64,000 nt of DNA from Thysanoteuthis rhombus (Eukaryota; Mollusca; Cephalopoda; Oegopsida; Thysanoteuthidae): NCBI GenBank assembly GCA_963457665.1, contig OY735212.1, positions 1,920,397 through 1,984,396 of the forward strand, in the 5' to 3' direction. Positions 14,101 through 23,602 of this stretch are shown piece by piece. How positions within the stretch are numbered: position 1 is the stretch's first letter; each line of letters starts with the position of its first letter. The notes beneath the pieces were generated by a model. It was not told where the DNA came from and did not search any database. It saw nothing but the letters and a program-made list of their open reading frames with translations. The position numbers and the translations under genes are program-made.

Positions 14101-15274
14101 GGAGGACTCACAGAACGATCAAGAACTTTGGCAGAGGTCAGATAAAACTTTCAATTATTTGTTTAAGACTATTTAAAATATCCTCACTCGGATTAACTCT
14201 TTGCTTTTTGAATGTAATCATGTGTATCTGTACCTTGCATTAATTAATGTACCCCTTGCATGTACTAGAACTAATTATCTAAAAAAATTGATCTTACATC
14301 TAAAATTACCCGAAAAAATAGATCTTTTATCTAGTATCATCTATAAAATAGATCTTTTATCTAGTATTATCTAAAAAAATAGATCTTTTATCTAGTATTA
14401 TCTTATAAAATAGATCTTTTATCCAGAATTATCTAAAAAAATAAATCTTTTATCTAGTATTATCTAAAAAATAGATCTTTTATCTAGAATTATCTAAAAA
14501 AAATAGATCTTTTATCTAGTATTATCTATAAAATAGATCTTTTATCTAGTATTATTTAAAAAAATAGATCTTTTACCCAGTATTATCTTATAAAATAGAT
14601 CTTTTATCCAGAATTATCTAAAAAAATAGATCTTTTATCTAAAATTATCCTTTAAAATAGTTGGTCGAAAATGATCTTTGAGACCCCAAGAAAGCACTTT
14701 CTTGAATAAGCGAAAATTTATTTTTAGATACTGCTTAGTGGTATACTCATGCAAATTTTTAAGGTCGTAGCCCCCAAAATATGACCAAGAATGCCTGGAG
14801 ACATATTCGCGTGTGTACTCATGAAGAGTAAAGAGAGAAGAATCTATTGCCCACTTGGCTGGTTGATCAAGTAGGCTGTTTGTTGGTCTATGGTGATTTA
14901 AAGTAATAAACAGTGACTTTTTCTAATTGTTTCCCCTGTTGATAACTATAGACTTTTCCAGTTGAAGGTAACAATTATGCTGGTAAAAATATCTCCTACC
15001 CTTCACTTGAAATAACTGACTCTTCCACTTGAATGAGTTCAGTCACTTACTAATGAAAGCTCTGATGAAATTGATAAGACGTAAACATTTATTTACACTA
15101 TCAACAACTTTGAAGTAGTGAAATAGTAAGTTTTGGTGTAAATAAGGTTAAATGGCTGAGTTTTGTTAATTCTATGAATCTGTTTGCTTTAACATGACAG
15201 ATAGCAACCAACTAACAAACAAATTGACAACAAAGTGGCAACAGTTTTTTAATGATTAGATGGATGTGTGTACT

Positions 15275-15341
<67 letters not shown>

Positions 15342-18106
15342 TGAAAGCAAATCCTTTTGATTATAATGAGAAATAGACCCATGAATGAGTTTTAAGTAAG
15401 ACTTGAAGTTACAATTGAAGATCAAGATGTTACTGTCTGTAAATAACTAACTAGCATACACCCATAGAAATATGATGGGTTTATTTATGCATGGATCGGC
15501 ACTAACTATTTTATTTGTAATGATACAAGTATTCTAATATTAAGTTTTTTCTAAGGTCTCAACTCAATTCAGACTGTTTTAAGGGCGATTGGACATAGTC
15601 TTGAGACAAATTGTCTTGTAAATGTGGTCATTGATATTGTGTTGTATGAATGAAAAGTCAGAGGAAGAAACTTATTTTATCAAAAATATTACTTATTTCA
15701 TTACAAAATAAAGATTATCTTGTTGAAAAAAATTACAAAAAAAGTATGGCCAAATTTGACAAATCTGGCCGTTTTAAAAAAACGTTTGGCCATTAAATTT
15801 TTGATTTGGCCGTATTAGAATTTTGAGTCAATTTAACTTTGTTGCTGTAGTATTTTTATTAAATCTTTTCTTTTTTTTCTTGTGTGTGTGCTGAGAATAT
15901 TGCGATATTTCATAAACAATCATTATCGTCATTTTCATTCTGGCATTTGACTAATTTTTGCAGTTTTAGCCAGTTTTGAGCCAGAAACATATCTAAATAT
16001 CTAGCAACTCTGTTGCTGTCTGAAAATGTTATTGCAAAGTTGGCCACATCTAAAAGAAGACAAAAACTGGAGAAATAAAAGACTTACTGATTCACTCTTC
16101 TCTTTCTTTGTTGTTTGCATTTCTGAATATACATTTGTCTATTGTTATGGCAACTGGCTCTCTCATTTTACAACCCTTTTATGGTAAGATCAATTAATGT
16201 ATTTCACTCTTAGGGAATGATAGGTCTGTGAGCTGCCTGATAACCAAACCAACTGATTTCCATATTTGGCTTTTATATTATAAGTTGCCTCTACTAAGAA
16301 TTAGCTTCTATTTGTACCTGTCATTTCTTATTCAGGTAACGGAAGAACTTGAAAAAGTCAAGTCGGACATGGAAGAGAGAGGAAATACAATGACTGATGG
16401 TGGTGAGTGATTATCTGATTTGGGCATTGTTAACAAAAGATGCTTAATTTTGGAGATTTTATATTTCTATATTATGTCTCATTTATCCCTGTTTGCAGCA
16501 CCAGAAATAGACTGGTCTAACTCTTATGCCAATGGGAAAGACATGAATCCACCCCCTACCCCAGCCCACTATGCATATCATAGCATATTGTAGAGGGAGT
16601 GATACCACTTTGGGTACATGTTGCCCCTAAGTCTATTTTCACTTATCTCAAACCTTGAAGAACTAGCCGGAACATGTGATAAGTAAAAGTCGCACTGAGA
16701 TGGCTGATGTCATTACCAGCGTAAGGGCACTACTTTTTTCACTTATTCCTGTAGACACCTATGGTTTCAGTAGCAAGAAGATTTTTATGGTGAGGAGTAT
16801 CTGGCCCCACTCCAAACCCTCCTCCTTTACTTGGGCTTGGGACCAACTACGGTGACTGCCAAGCTGTAGTTCTTTTTCCTAGATGGACTGCCTTACAAGC
16901 ATTACAGAATGATAGGCATTAGGATTCATTAACTTGGCTGGTGGACACTGTTTTCTCTTGCTGATACCTCTTGGTCCAGAAATAAGAAACCCATGACTCT
17001 TAACCCTGGCTGACCTCTCAAGGGTCTGACAATTTTCATCTCCATTTGAGTTCTTGTTCACTTTTCCATGTTTTGGCATCTTTCAATTGTTTAATAATCC
17101 ATGGACTTTTTTTTTTGCGTGAGAAAGAGATAGTTGTGAGCTGGAAGAGATCACATGACCTTTTATAACCAATGAAAGTGTAACTTTTTGTTGAGGTAAT
17201 TTTGAAAATATTCATCATTTGTCATTCTGATTTTGAGATTGTAAAAGCTGTCCTCTCCTAATCTCTCACCCCGCCCCTGGGGTCTGGAGATGGGGACAAG
17301 AAAGGTAAGATGGCACAAATTGAGATGTTTGCCTATCCTTTACCTCAGTCTGTCCATAAAAGCATTTTTTGTCTGTAAAGACAAACAGCCATGACTAATA
17401 AATAGAATATCATTCTTAGCCTCTCTCTCTCTCTCTCTCTCTCCTCTCTCTGTGAGTCGCACCCTTTTTTGTCCTCCACCGAGGGCCAAGATCTGAAGAT
17501 TTTGAGGGCTGCTATGTTTTCTTGACCTTTTTGTCTTTCTGTATTGACAAGAATATTTTCAACATCCTTAAAGTCTGCCATTCTGTAATTGATTGCCACT
17601 AAAATCAAATCATATAAAGTATCTATACATAACTAATAAGTAAATTAGGGATCCGTCCCCTAAATAGCTAACTGGATTGAGATCGGTTGAGATGAGGGGG
17701 TAGAGTTTGAAATTGAAATCTAGCAAGAATCTATTGCCAAAAAAACAAAAAAAGTTTTCAAGAATGTGAAACATCAGAAAGTAATCCAGATTTGTCAAAG
17801 TATGAATCAAAGAAAATGCTGTGATGTGATGTAAAATCTTTTAAATGATACTGTTTTCAAATCTGGATATATCTGCTAATCAGAAGAATTTCAAAAAATT
17901 ATCGATTTGTTAATAGTATTTTCCTATTTGCTTTTTTGACAGCTCCTCTTGTGAAGATCAAGCAGGTTCTGCAGCAGTTGAAGAAAGAATGTGCCCAGAT
18001 GGATGTACGGATTGGAGTGGTTGAACATGTCTTGCTGCAGGCCAAGTTGAAAGACAAGAACATTCAGAATAAGCAGGCGCATACTGTGGAAAGTCATGAA
18101 TATTAA
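1534..18106 (+). CDS. IFT57: IFT57, intraflagellar transport protein 57 (5' end missing), nine exons
   Basis: Subunit of the IFT-B complex (the peripheral, IFT-B2 group with IFT20, IFT38, IFT54, IFT80 and IFT172), which moves cargo along ciliary microtubules. Recognised by co-linear similarity to human IFT57 through nine exons: DDPNATIS, then KLK.G.GE..YVLD, an acidic linker containing DDDAELTL, then LEVERV.PQLKV.IRTDNK, DWR.HVDQMHQH, EKI.SREKY, TEELEKVK and APLVKIK near the C terminus. The first three exons plus the start of the fourth cover the calponin-homology-like N-terminal domain; exon 13870-14136 onward is the coiled coil that binds IFT20 in the family. The exons add to 1082 nt, about 361 codons, matching human residues 72-429. 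The stop is TAA at 18104-18106. Introns are 1.3-3.1 kb, all GT-AG, with consistent phases. Odd point: a frame change in the first exon here. With all other exons intact, a base-level assembly error or an allele-specific indel is more likely than an old pseudogene. Identification is certain; integrity is not. Confidence 0.96.
1823..1873. repeat. (TA)n microsatellite
   Basis: About 25 uninterrupted TA units in the first IFT57 intron shown completely. Similar arrays are at 1089-1115 and 2122-2190, the latter interrupted by TGTATAATG. Confidence 0.97.
2197..2547 (+). repeat. tRNA-derived SINE with tail repeated twice
   Basis: Positions 2390-2465 look like a tRNA gene half-decayed: A-box GTAGCTCAGAGGTAGG, then B-box GGTTTTGATCC about 45 bp later. 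The anticodon-loop region TCTCCGGATC would place CCG (Arg) at the anticodon. A 40-bp tail (TGTAATACATTGAAACAGCT and on to ACAATAAT) occurs identically at 2197-2237 and 2507-2547, the second running into a TA array (2546-2562). This fits two SINE 3' ends, one of which lost its head. Published octopus SINEs OR1 and OR2 derive from tRNA-Arg; assignment to one of them is inference. Confidence 0.75.
2563..3670. other. Intron sequence, no gene seen
   Basis: AT-rich intron. The only structure noticed is a small perfect palindrome TGATGAGTTA/TAACTCATCA near 3090-3112. No repeat family or exon was recognised. Confidence 0.5.
3671..3724 (+). CDS. IFT57: IFT57 exon B
   Basis: Fifty-four bases, phase 0 at both ends, between ...TTTAACAG and GTAATT. 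It encodes KDDPNATISSILEVIREL, the same length as the human YDDPNATISNILSELRSF. This belongs to the N-terminal calponin-homology-like domain. Confidence 0.95.
3861..3883. repeat. (CA)n microsatellite
   Basis: Eleven CA units in the intron between exons B and C. The remainder of that intron (3725-5141) shows nothing recognisable beyond a short AGGTAACTCC motif near 5001. Confidence 0.95.
5142..5260 (+). CDS. IFT57: IFT57 exon C
   Basis: The acceptor is ...GTTAAAG and the donor GTTAGT, a weaker donor than its neighbours. The frame begins GHSLNFSPAKLKQGCGEY and contains YVLDRLADEAL and FKW, as in the human FPPSKLK.GYGEH..YVLD.FAEEAL. The exon ends with two bases (CG) that pair with the first base of the next exon to give an arginine codon. 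An open frame continues into the intron to 5339, but that extension does not match the family. Confidence 0.95.
5783..6018. mobile_element. Miniature inverted-repeat element (about 235 bp)
   Basis: The left end GATTCCCAGAATCT (5786-5799) is repeated inverted at 6001-6014. The match extends inward with substitutions: ATAAAAT, GAG and TCTT.TTAGC occur in the same order on both sides, giving arms of roughly 40 bp. There is no coding capacity. It lies within the exon C to D intron. Superfamily not assigned. Confidence 0.6.
6324..7862 (-). mobile_element. 5'-truncated, decayed RTE-type LINE
   Basis: The minus-strand reading, in pieces, shows the linker HAQEFYQELYSSR, the RT entry block KGKAPG, the block SRVPKEWNTATIMLLHKKGN, YRPIS, YKLF.KI, ENQPREQAGFRR, then GVRQGDTTSAKLFTACLE, and a C-terminal end W..IARM..NRWT and MWQTLLEVYVQ with stop at 6354. 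The order and wording are those of RTE-class endonuclease/reverse-transcriptase proteins. It is dead: the endonuclease domain is absent, a deletion removes the segment with the first catalytic Asp (expected between 7316 and 7320), the catalytic box reads FADN instead of FADD near 7075, and there are stops and frame breaks. The 3' end is a (GAT)n tract (6324-6340), typical of RTE tails. It lies antisense in an IFT57 intron. Confidence 0.9.
8390..8486 (+). CDS. IFT57: IFT57 exon D, start of acidic linker
   Basis: The acceptor is ...TTTCAAAG and the donor GTAAGT. After the shared arginine codon it reads PIYPQEEDEETVVVDDDAEL and then TLDKLDDEDAII. The PIYP and DDAELTL blocks are the diagnostic family match. 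It marks the end of the N-terminal globular domain and the start of an Asp/Glu-rich linker. Confidence 0.95.
8654..8785. repeat. 21-bp minisatellite, about six units
   Basis: Units of roughly 21 bp start with GCAAATTAAAAA, GTAAATTAAAAA, GCAAATCAAAAA, GAAAATCAAAAA, GCAAATTGAAAA and GAAAACTGAATC (from 8671 onward), followed by variable C-containing spacers. Because 21 is a multiple of three, the minus-strand open frame 8635-8832 is a repeat artefact. It sits 170 bp downstream of exon D. Confidence 0.75.
8833..10921. other. Intron D-E remainder, no gene seen
   Basis: AT-rich. ACAGTAGACCCTCCAATTTC at 9352-9371 looks like one end of a pogo/Tigger-type transposon; no partner end was found. A C10T9 run is near 10243-10260. 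Nothing else was recognised. Confidence 0.5.
10922..11005 (+). CDS. IFT57: IFT57 exon E, acidic linker
   Basis: Twenty-eight codons, phase 0. It starts DEMDNDDDDFEEEP and ends LDDLQSLNQTK, an acidic low-complexity segment that varies between species. The acceptor follows a (TTG)n tract; the donor is GTGATT. Similarity to human is weak here, so the exon is supported mainly by phase, splice sites and position. Confidence 0.88.
11385..11605 (-). repeat. tRNA-like SINE
   Basis: On the minus strand, starting at about 11600, GGGTGGTATGGGTAACCTAA then TGGTTAATG gives an A-box-like segment, followed by GGAGTTCAAACTC as a B-box. The tRNA-like head is followed by an unrelated body to about 11385. It sits in the intron between exons E and F. 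No second copy was found in this window. Confidence 0.6.
12471..12593 (+). CDS. IFT57: IFT57 exon F
   Basis: Forty-one codons between CATTGACAG and GTAAGT. It contains ENILES, DWKLEVERV and PQLKVMIRTDNK, matching human EDILES, EWSLEVERV and PQLKVTIRTDNK almost exactly. This is the most conserved linker-to-coiled-coil segment. Confidence 0.96.
12594..13869. other. Intron F-G, no gene seen
   Basis: Contains G9 and C-rich runs (12943-12978) and a GGGCCCC-containing segment around 13168-13340. No coding or repeat family was recognised. Confidence 0.5.
13870..14136 (+). CDS. IFT57: IFT57 exon G, main coiled coil
   Basis: This is the longest exon (89 codons, phase 0). The acceptor is TTGTCAG and the donor GTCAGA, which is weak. 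It begins DWRLHVDQMHQHKSS and includes EITHTLEKIASREKYVNKQL, AEIKERYRQ and GGLTERSRTLAE. Each block aligns to human IFT57 without gaps. Heptad-like spacing is consistent with the coiled coil that pairs with IFT20 in the family. Confidence 0.97.
14276..14660. repeat. 30-31 bp tandem array with higher-order pattern
   Basis: About twelve units of AAAAAATAGATCTTTTATCT followed by AG(T/A)ATTATCT. Nearly every unit carries the palindrome AGATCT. Variant features (ATAAAA versus AAAAAAA starts, TCTAG versus TCCAG, GTATT versus GAATT) recur in the same order in the first and second halves, so the array looks like a six-unit block of about 183 bp duplicated once. It lies 140 bp downstream of exon G. 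Confidence 0.93.
14661..16335. other. Intron G-H remainder
   Basis: A TA array lies at 15279-15340. A stretch at 15745-15810 (TATGGCCAAATTTGACAAAT and two TTGGCC/TGGCCG repeats) resembles fragments at 7870-7890 and 54855-54950 and is likely one more decayed dispersed repeat. Nothing else was recognised. Confidence 0.5.
16336..16402 (+). CDS. IFT57: IFT57 exon H
   Basis: The acceptor is TTATTCAG and the donor GTGAGT. It reads VTEELEKVKSDMEERGNTMT and then DG, leaving one G to join CT of the next exon as alanine. This is close to the human VMEELEKVKQEMEEKGSSMT. It continues the coiled coil. Confidence 0.96.
16403..17942. other. Intron H to last exon
   Basis: Holds a (CT)n tract at 17420-17450 and otherwise unexplained sequence of slightly higher GC content. 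No exon or transposon was recognised. Confidence 0.5.
17943..18106 (+). CDS. IFT57: IFT57 last coding exon and stop
   Basis: The acceptor is TTTTTTGACAG. The frame reads APLVKIKQVLQQLKKEC, then MDVRIGVVEH.LLQ.KLK as in human IFT57, and ends HTVESHEY before TAA at 18104. The C-terminal tail after the conserved KLKDK differs from the human sequence, as expected for this variable end. Confidence 0.96.
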
Positions 18107-18224
18107 GGGTTTTCACAATCTCCATTTTCCCATAATTCTATTCCTTCCTGCTTTTTTTGGTTGTTCAATGACTAATTCTAGTTCAGATGAGGTTGAAAAA
18201 ATAGGTGAGACTTAAACGGATATA

Positions 18225-18639
18225 TAGGGTGATTGCAAAAGAAATGTATGGTTTCAAAGATTTAATCAACTCTTTAGGATATTGACACTTATGTTGCTCA
18301 ATTTTTTAGTGAAACATTTGGAATTTATTACTGCAACTTTCAGTTTCTGGTTGTGTACATTTTTGTAGTTTTTTCAAAATCTTCTGTTACCACAACTGGA
18401 CACACCATAGCAGAGACTGGATTTGTCCGAGAATCTTAGATATTCGCATGAATACTCTCCTAAATTTTTAACAATTTTTCAAATCTTGTATCACACCTGA
18501 CATACTTTCTGGTGTAGAACCTTGCCGTTATAAACTTCAAGTGTTTCTCTATAAAACTCTGCATCCTGAGTGTCAAGATCTTGAATAGTTTTGCTTTAAT
18601 AAATTTTTGAAACTATCTATCTCTTTGGTAAACACCCTG
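18225..18639. mobile_element. Mariner-like miniature inverted-repeat element, 415 bp
   Basis: The left end TAGGGTGATTGCAAAAGAAA and the reverse complement of the right end CAGGGTGTTTACCAAAGAGA continue as related arms for about 70 bp (both contain ATGTATGG/ATAGATAG then TTTCAAAgATTTA, and later TTGACACT). It is flanked by TA on both sides (18223-18224 and 18640-18641), the target duplication of Tc1/mariner elements, and CAGGGTG ends are common in that superfamily. The interior has no intact transposase frame. It starts 118 bp after the IFT57 stop codon, probably within the 3' UTR. Confidence 0.85.
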
Positions 18640-18722
18640 TATTATTAAGTCAAGTTTATAACTTAGTAAATATAGTTTTTGAAAAACTACTTATGCATGG
18701 CCAAATTTTACTTGGCAATAAA
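18598..18722 (+). promoter_or_regulatory. Candidate IFT57 poly(A) signals (AATAAA at 18598 and 18717)
   Basis: Reading from the stop codon at 18106, the first AATAAA is at 18598-18603 and the next at 18717-18722. No AATAAA or ATTAAA was seen between 18107 and 18597. Both lie within terminal inverted repeats of miniature transposons (see 18225-18639 and 18688-18925). Which site is used is unknown. Confidence 0.5.
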
Positions 18723-18925
18723 ATGGCTACCCCTATTGTAAATGTCTCTGAAATGGCTATAGAATGGCCACCTCAGTTGTAAATTTAAAGTACTGTATTC
18801 TTGATGTTGGAAACTGTACACAACTTATGTATGCAATCTTCAAGTGAGCATATGTATGGAACTTGATAATTTATGACTGGGGTAGCCATTTTATAGCCAA
18901 GTGAAATATAGCCATGTATAAGTAA
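18688..18925. mobile_element. Miniature inverted-repeat element, about 238 bp
   Basis: Left arm TACTTATGCATGGCCAAATT then TTACTTGGCAATAAAATGGCTACCCC. The inverted right arm reads TACTTATACATGGCTATATT then TCACTTGGCTATAAAATGGCTACCCC. The arms are about 55 bp and more than 80% identical by eye. TA at both edges suggests a Tc1/mariner-type insertion. It lies 49 bp beyond the preceding element and its left arm carries the second AATAAA after IFT57. Confidence 0.85.
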
Positions 18926-19702
18926 GGATTATTGAATACAATTATATACATACATGTATATGTGGATATGTTTTGTTAAAAGCATGTACACATATACATG
19001 GTGAGAGGCACACAAAGACAAAGTGTATTTATTCATTTTTATGTATTCATACATTGATATATATATGTATGTATTTATATATATGTATGTGTGTATGCAT
19101 TAGGAAGTGAAAAAAGTATCCTGCACATTCCATGAAGTTCATTTCAAACATCATTATCCACCCCTAAAATTGACAGAATTGGGAACAAACATTTTTGATT
19201 TTTTTACGTAAATTTTCTATATTCAATCTTGTTTCAATGTTTTTTTTTTATTTTTGCATTTTTTAATCTTTGGTCCAAATTCTTTCAATTTTGAAGCTGT
19301 ATGAGGATGAATGAACTTTTTGAAATATATCAAATACTTTTTGCATTCCCCATCTACCTTATATATATATATGTATATACATATATAAAAGGTAGAGAAA
19401 CACATGAAAGTATATTATTTAATTCCTGGTGTTTGTGCATTTTGTAAATACATGAACCTTTATACCAATCCTCATCTCTGTGATGCCTCATCTCTAAAAT
19501 ATGCTTTTTTTTTTGAGAAGAGAGTTTCATCGATTTAGTTGTGTGGCATTTAGTCATTTCTAAAGATCAAAGAAATTGTACTTGGAAAAAGAACAAGGCT
19601 TAAAAAGGGAAGGAGTTTTTCTATCTGATATCTATGAGCTATGATTCTGATGTTCATATCTTTTTTCAGTGCCTCTGTTTTTTTTGTATGCATTTTTGCA
19701 AG
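18926..19702. other. Intergenic, no gene seen
   Basis: Short TA/TATG-rich patches near 19055-19100 and 19361-19386 only. Confidence 0.5.
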
Positions 19703-19704
19703 TA

Positions 19705-20142
19705 CAGTAAACCCTTGATTTGACAGACTCATAGAGGGCATTAGGTGTCTGTTAATGCCAAAAATCTGTTAAATCCAAATCTAACTTAGAAAGCCATTAA
19801 AAAAAATGTACCATTTGTAATTTTTCTTCTTGTAAAAAATGCTCTACTGTAAAATATAAATTTATTGAATTATGATAAAGAATATATGATATTTATTCAC
19901 TTTTTTGACCGTAATTTAGTGGTTCTCGACCTTTTTTGGCACTGACCCAAAATCTTTCCTAAAATCTAAATAAGATTTAAGGTGTGATTAAAAAAATATT
20001 GGTTATTATATAAGAAAAATGAAATGTAATTTGCAATATTTATTTATAACTAATACACAGAAATTGAATAAAATATCCATGAAAAAGGTCCATTAAATCT
20101 GAAATCTATTATACCAATGTCTGTTGATTTGAGGGTTTGCTG
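19705..20142. mobile_element. Pogo/Tigger-like non-autonomous transposon, 438 bp
   Basis: The left end CAGTAAACCCTTGATTTGAC and the inverted right end CAGCAAACCCTCAAATCAAC form terminal repeats followed by AGAC; TA flanks both sides (19703-19704 and 20143-20144). CAGTNNACCCT ends with TA duplication are typical of pogo/Tigger elements. Inside, TTTAGTGGTTCTCGACCTTT (19917-19936) resembles an hAT-type end and may be a nested fragment. No transposase frame is present. Confidence 0.85.
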
Positions 20143-20782
20143 TATTTCCAACCAGAGTTGAAATTAATTCTTTTTTTAACAAGTGTGACATAATTTAATC
20201 TGAAATGAATCTGCAGTTCTGCAACCACAAACAGAGAATCCATCTGGTTCTTAAATCATCCTTTATGTCTCTGATAAAATGACTTGTGAAATCATCGTTA
20301 ATATTTGCTAATTGTGCCACCTTAGTTTCAGCAGTTCACTTTCATAATGTACTAGACAACCTTGTGACCTATTAGGTCACCAGTCATGAAACACAGACCC
20401 TGCATTATTATTTTTCAATTGCAAATCACATGGACTTTTTTCCAGTTCTTTAAGTTTTAACATTTTAGGGGGACCTAAATTCAATACTTCTGGCTACAAC
20501 TCTACTAAGAGGTGACACAGTTTAATAGAGTCTGACTTTCAGCTTTATATAAATGGATGGAAGGAAATTGGATCATTATCATTGGTGTGAGCGCAAACTC
20601 CTCTCTATGATCATTCAGTTGCAAAACACCTTTACATTCTTTAAGAAACTCTTTTTGGAACTTTTGTCTGTAAAAAATCCCTTTCCACCTCACGACTTGC
20701 CACTGGCTTTGATAAAATTGCTGAATCTGTCCTTTTTAATTCTGGATAGGCGATGGCGATGCAGACATTAAATCTTCCACTC

Positions 20783-21242
20783 AGATTATACGTAGATCTA
20801 CTCAGACTCGTGTCCTCATCTTGGTTGTTATAGTTTCAATATTTCGGCCATGGTGCCCTTTGGATTCCTCCAGGTGTCTGTCATAGTTAACCAAATGGGA
20901 ATTTTGAACCAAATCCCTCAATCAATCCAAGGGAGGAGATTGTTCTTATTCCGCTGTCCATGCAAGAGCAAATCTCATATCAATGACTTCTTCCTGTTTA
21001 ATTTGTCCTTGTGGTGCTACTTGTCTGCCTTTTCCATTGAACCAGAGTAAATGACTTTTTTGCACAATGTAACTCAGCGATTGAACTCAGGACTGCTTAG
21101 TAGGTTACTAGATATGCTTGATCAAAGAATTGCCTGGAAAGTCACCAGAGCAAAGACCCAAGGGTACAACGGCTGAAATATAGTGTCCATAAGAACCAAG
21201 ATGGGGACACAAGTCTGAGTGAATCAGTGGATAATAATAATT
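20783..21242. mobile_element. Foldback/MITE family M1, copy 1 (460 bp)
   Basis: The left arm contains ACTCAGACTCGTGTCCTCAT and then CTTGGTTGTTATAGTT..TATTTCGGCC; the inverted right arm contains CACTCAGACTTGTGTCCCCA then TCTTGGTTCTTATGG..TATTTCAGCC. The interior GGGAATTTTGAACCAA and TTGTCCTTGTG.TGCTACTTG is shared with 52126-52517. The open frames here (20850-21050, 21227-21427) are not genes. Confidence 0.82.
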
Positions 21243-23602
21243 CCTCATCTCAGAAATCCAGTCAAAAATTTTACTCAGATGTCACCATTTGTAAGCTTTA
21301 TCTCAGAAATTTCCCTAACACGGGCATTGGAATTGCATTGATTTGGAAATTGAGCGAGTCTAGAGACAATGGTCCAATACAAGCTGCTTGGACAAAACTG
21401 TTTGAAAATGTGCGATCATTACAATAGGAATATAAGGCCTGTTGAAGAGTATCAACGTAAGATCAACATTAAAAGAGGGAGTAACTTGTTAAAGTTATTT
21501 ACATAACAGAGGGCAGGAGTTGCCATTACTAAATGCATCAATGTAGCAAGTTTCATAATGAACGTCTGAAAACAAGAAAGTTAAAATTTTTTATTCAAAA
21601 CTTGCTGATGTTTACGTTCCAGGTATCAAAGGGTAATTGATTCCAAAGTATGGAATCTATACGGCTAAAACCTCTGCACCCATGGCTAATATTCAAACAT
21701 AACAAACAGTCTGAAATCTTCAATATTAATAAGAACACAGAATTCATAGAGGTACATGTCCTGCAAATATTTGAATACAGTAATTAATGCTAGATTGAAA
21801 AGAAAAATTACCTGCTTGTAATAAAATATTTTTCGAATACCTTTGTCGGGACATTCACTATCCTTAGTAACATGTTGAGTTACCTCCCTTGCATTTCCTC
21901 TGTAAACCACGGTTTTAACATTTGACTTTTTTCATATACGTCAGCAGCTTGCATTTTATTTTTTCAATTATGTAAGCAAATGTAAATTTCAATAGAACAT
22001 ATTGAGTTGAGTACTTTACTGCATATCATATATATTCTTATGTATGTATATAAATCAGTCATAATCTGAAAATATATAGATACATGAAAAGAAAACTGTA
22101 AGGTGAGGCCAGTCTAGGAGGAAGACAGAAATGGATAAAAACTAATTTTAAAATTGTGACACCTCACCAGAAAGTTACATTTTGACAAAACTCAGATACA
22201 TATGTAGTGAGTGTTTAGAGTAGGAGTTTGACAATTTGTAATCTTTTAAGCTACAGATGAAAGGGGTAGGGTCATTGAATTGTATCTATTGACTTCTGAA
22301 ATGTTTTAGTCTAATTCATTTCCTTTTTACTGTTGGTTTAACCTGATTAAAGAGGGGTCTTTCTATTTTTGCATTTAGCTATTACTTTGAGAGACAAATT
22401 TAATGCTTTGAAAATTGGGGTCCATACCTAAATACGTTATAAGCGATTCTGTGTTATATTGAGCCACATTATAACAGGTCTACTGTGTATGTTATAAATC
22501 CATATGGGTAGATGTAGTTTTTTCTGTTCAATATGTATCTACAAATAACGGGAATTTTAACTCCTAATTAACAAACTAAGAAAATAAATCAACACGTTTA
22601 AATACCATATTCCAAATATTTAATGTAATTCATATCTGCTTTGATAAGTCTGGGAAAGAAATTCCAGCTTTTGTAGTGTGAGAAGCTCAAATGGAAGTTG
22701 GTTGCTTTCCAAGTAAATGTAAGGGAGGTAACTCGATATTTACTGAGCTTAATGAATGTCTGGGTCCATAGTTTTGGAAACTAGCGAATACCTACCAAGA
22801 GAAGTGAAAAAGTAATTTCTGAGATTTTCAGAAAATAAGCGAATAAATTGTACAAAAAGTCTGCAATGCATGTTTCTTTGTACATAGGAAGACATTTGAC
22901 ATTTACGTAAAGTTTTATGCTGTATTTATTCTGTTTAACTAAAATTCAACAAATTGGTTTGATGGAGGTTATCCTTGCAAACAGGTACATTTTGTGTATA
23001 TATTGAAAAAAATTGCCTTCCCTTATGGCTGAAAGTGGCCAGATTTATTTCTTCATTTCCAGCTAACTTTATAACTGAAGATGTTAAGAATGCTCTGAAT
23101 ATCATACGAAGGATTTTTATATGTTAAATACTATATTTTGTTTGAATTTTATTTCAATAAATGCATTTTTAAAAAATCATATTGTAATAAATATATGATC
23201 TAAAAATTCTAATATTGTTTTATTATCTATTAATCAATATTAGTTGTTCTTCTCTTCTTATTTCAATGTCCCTACCTCCTGGTTAATACTACTAAGTAAT
23301 AGAATGGGCCTAATATATCTTTACCAAAACTTACATTTCAAGGGCCTTTTTCAAGTGTAGTTAACATTTAGTTAGCTAGAAATGGGAAGGGATCTTGCCA
23401 CTTTTAGCAATTTTAGTCATTAAAGGAAATAACTTTTTTCAATATTTGTATTTATACAAGTCTTTTCAGTGCCTGATAACCTTAGATAAATTGTCATTAC
23501 ACTTTATTTCTATCAATTTCGACTAGTTTGAACCATCTTAATCTAAAAATGAGTTATAAAATGTGATAAAATCAACTAAATATTAACATACAGGTAAAAA
23601 TA
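21243..23602. other. Intergenic, decayed repeats
   Basis: No coding exon seen. The motif GAGTTACCTCCCTT is at 21877-21890 and AAGGGAGGTAACTC at 22721-22734. A solo pogo-type end lies at about 22438-22492: on the minus strand CAGTAGACCTGTTATAATGT, continuing with AATATAACAC and CGCTTATAACG. Confidence 0.5.

Noticed and set aside
14276..14660. CRISPR-like array
   Set aside because: Units are directly tandem at 30 bp with no unique spacers; eukaryotic intronic minisatellite.
19917..19960. Separate hAT element
   Set aside because: Only one hAT-like end is visible inside the pogo-like element; no partner end or 8-bp duplication was found.
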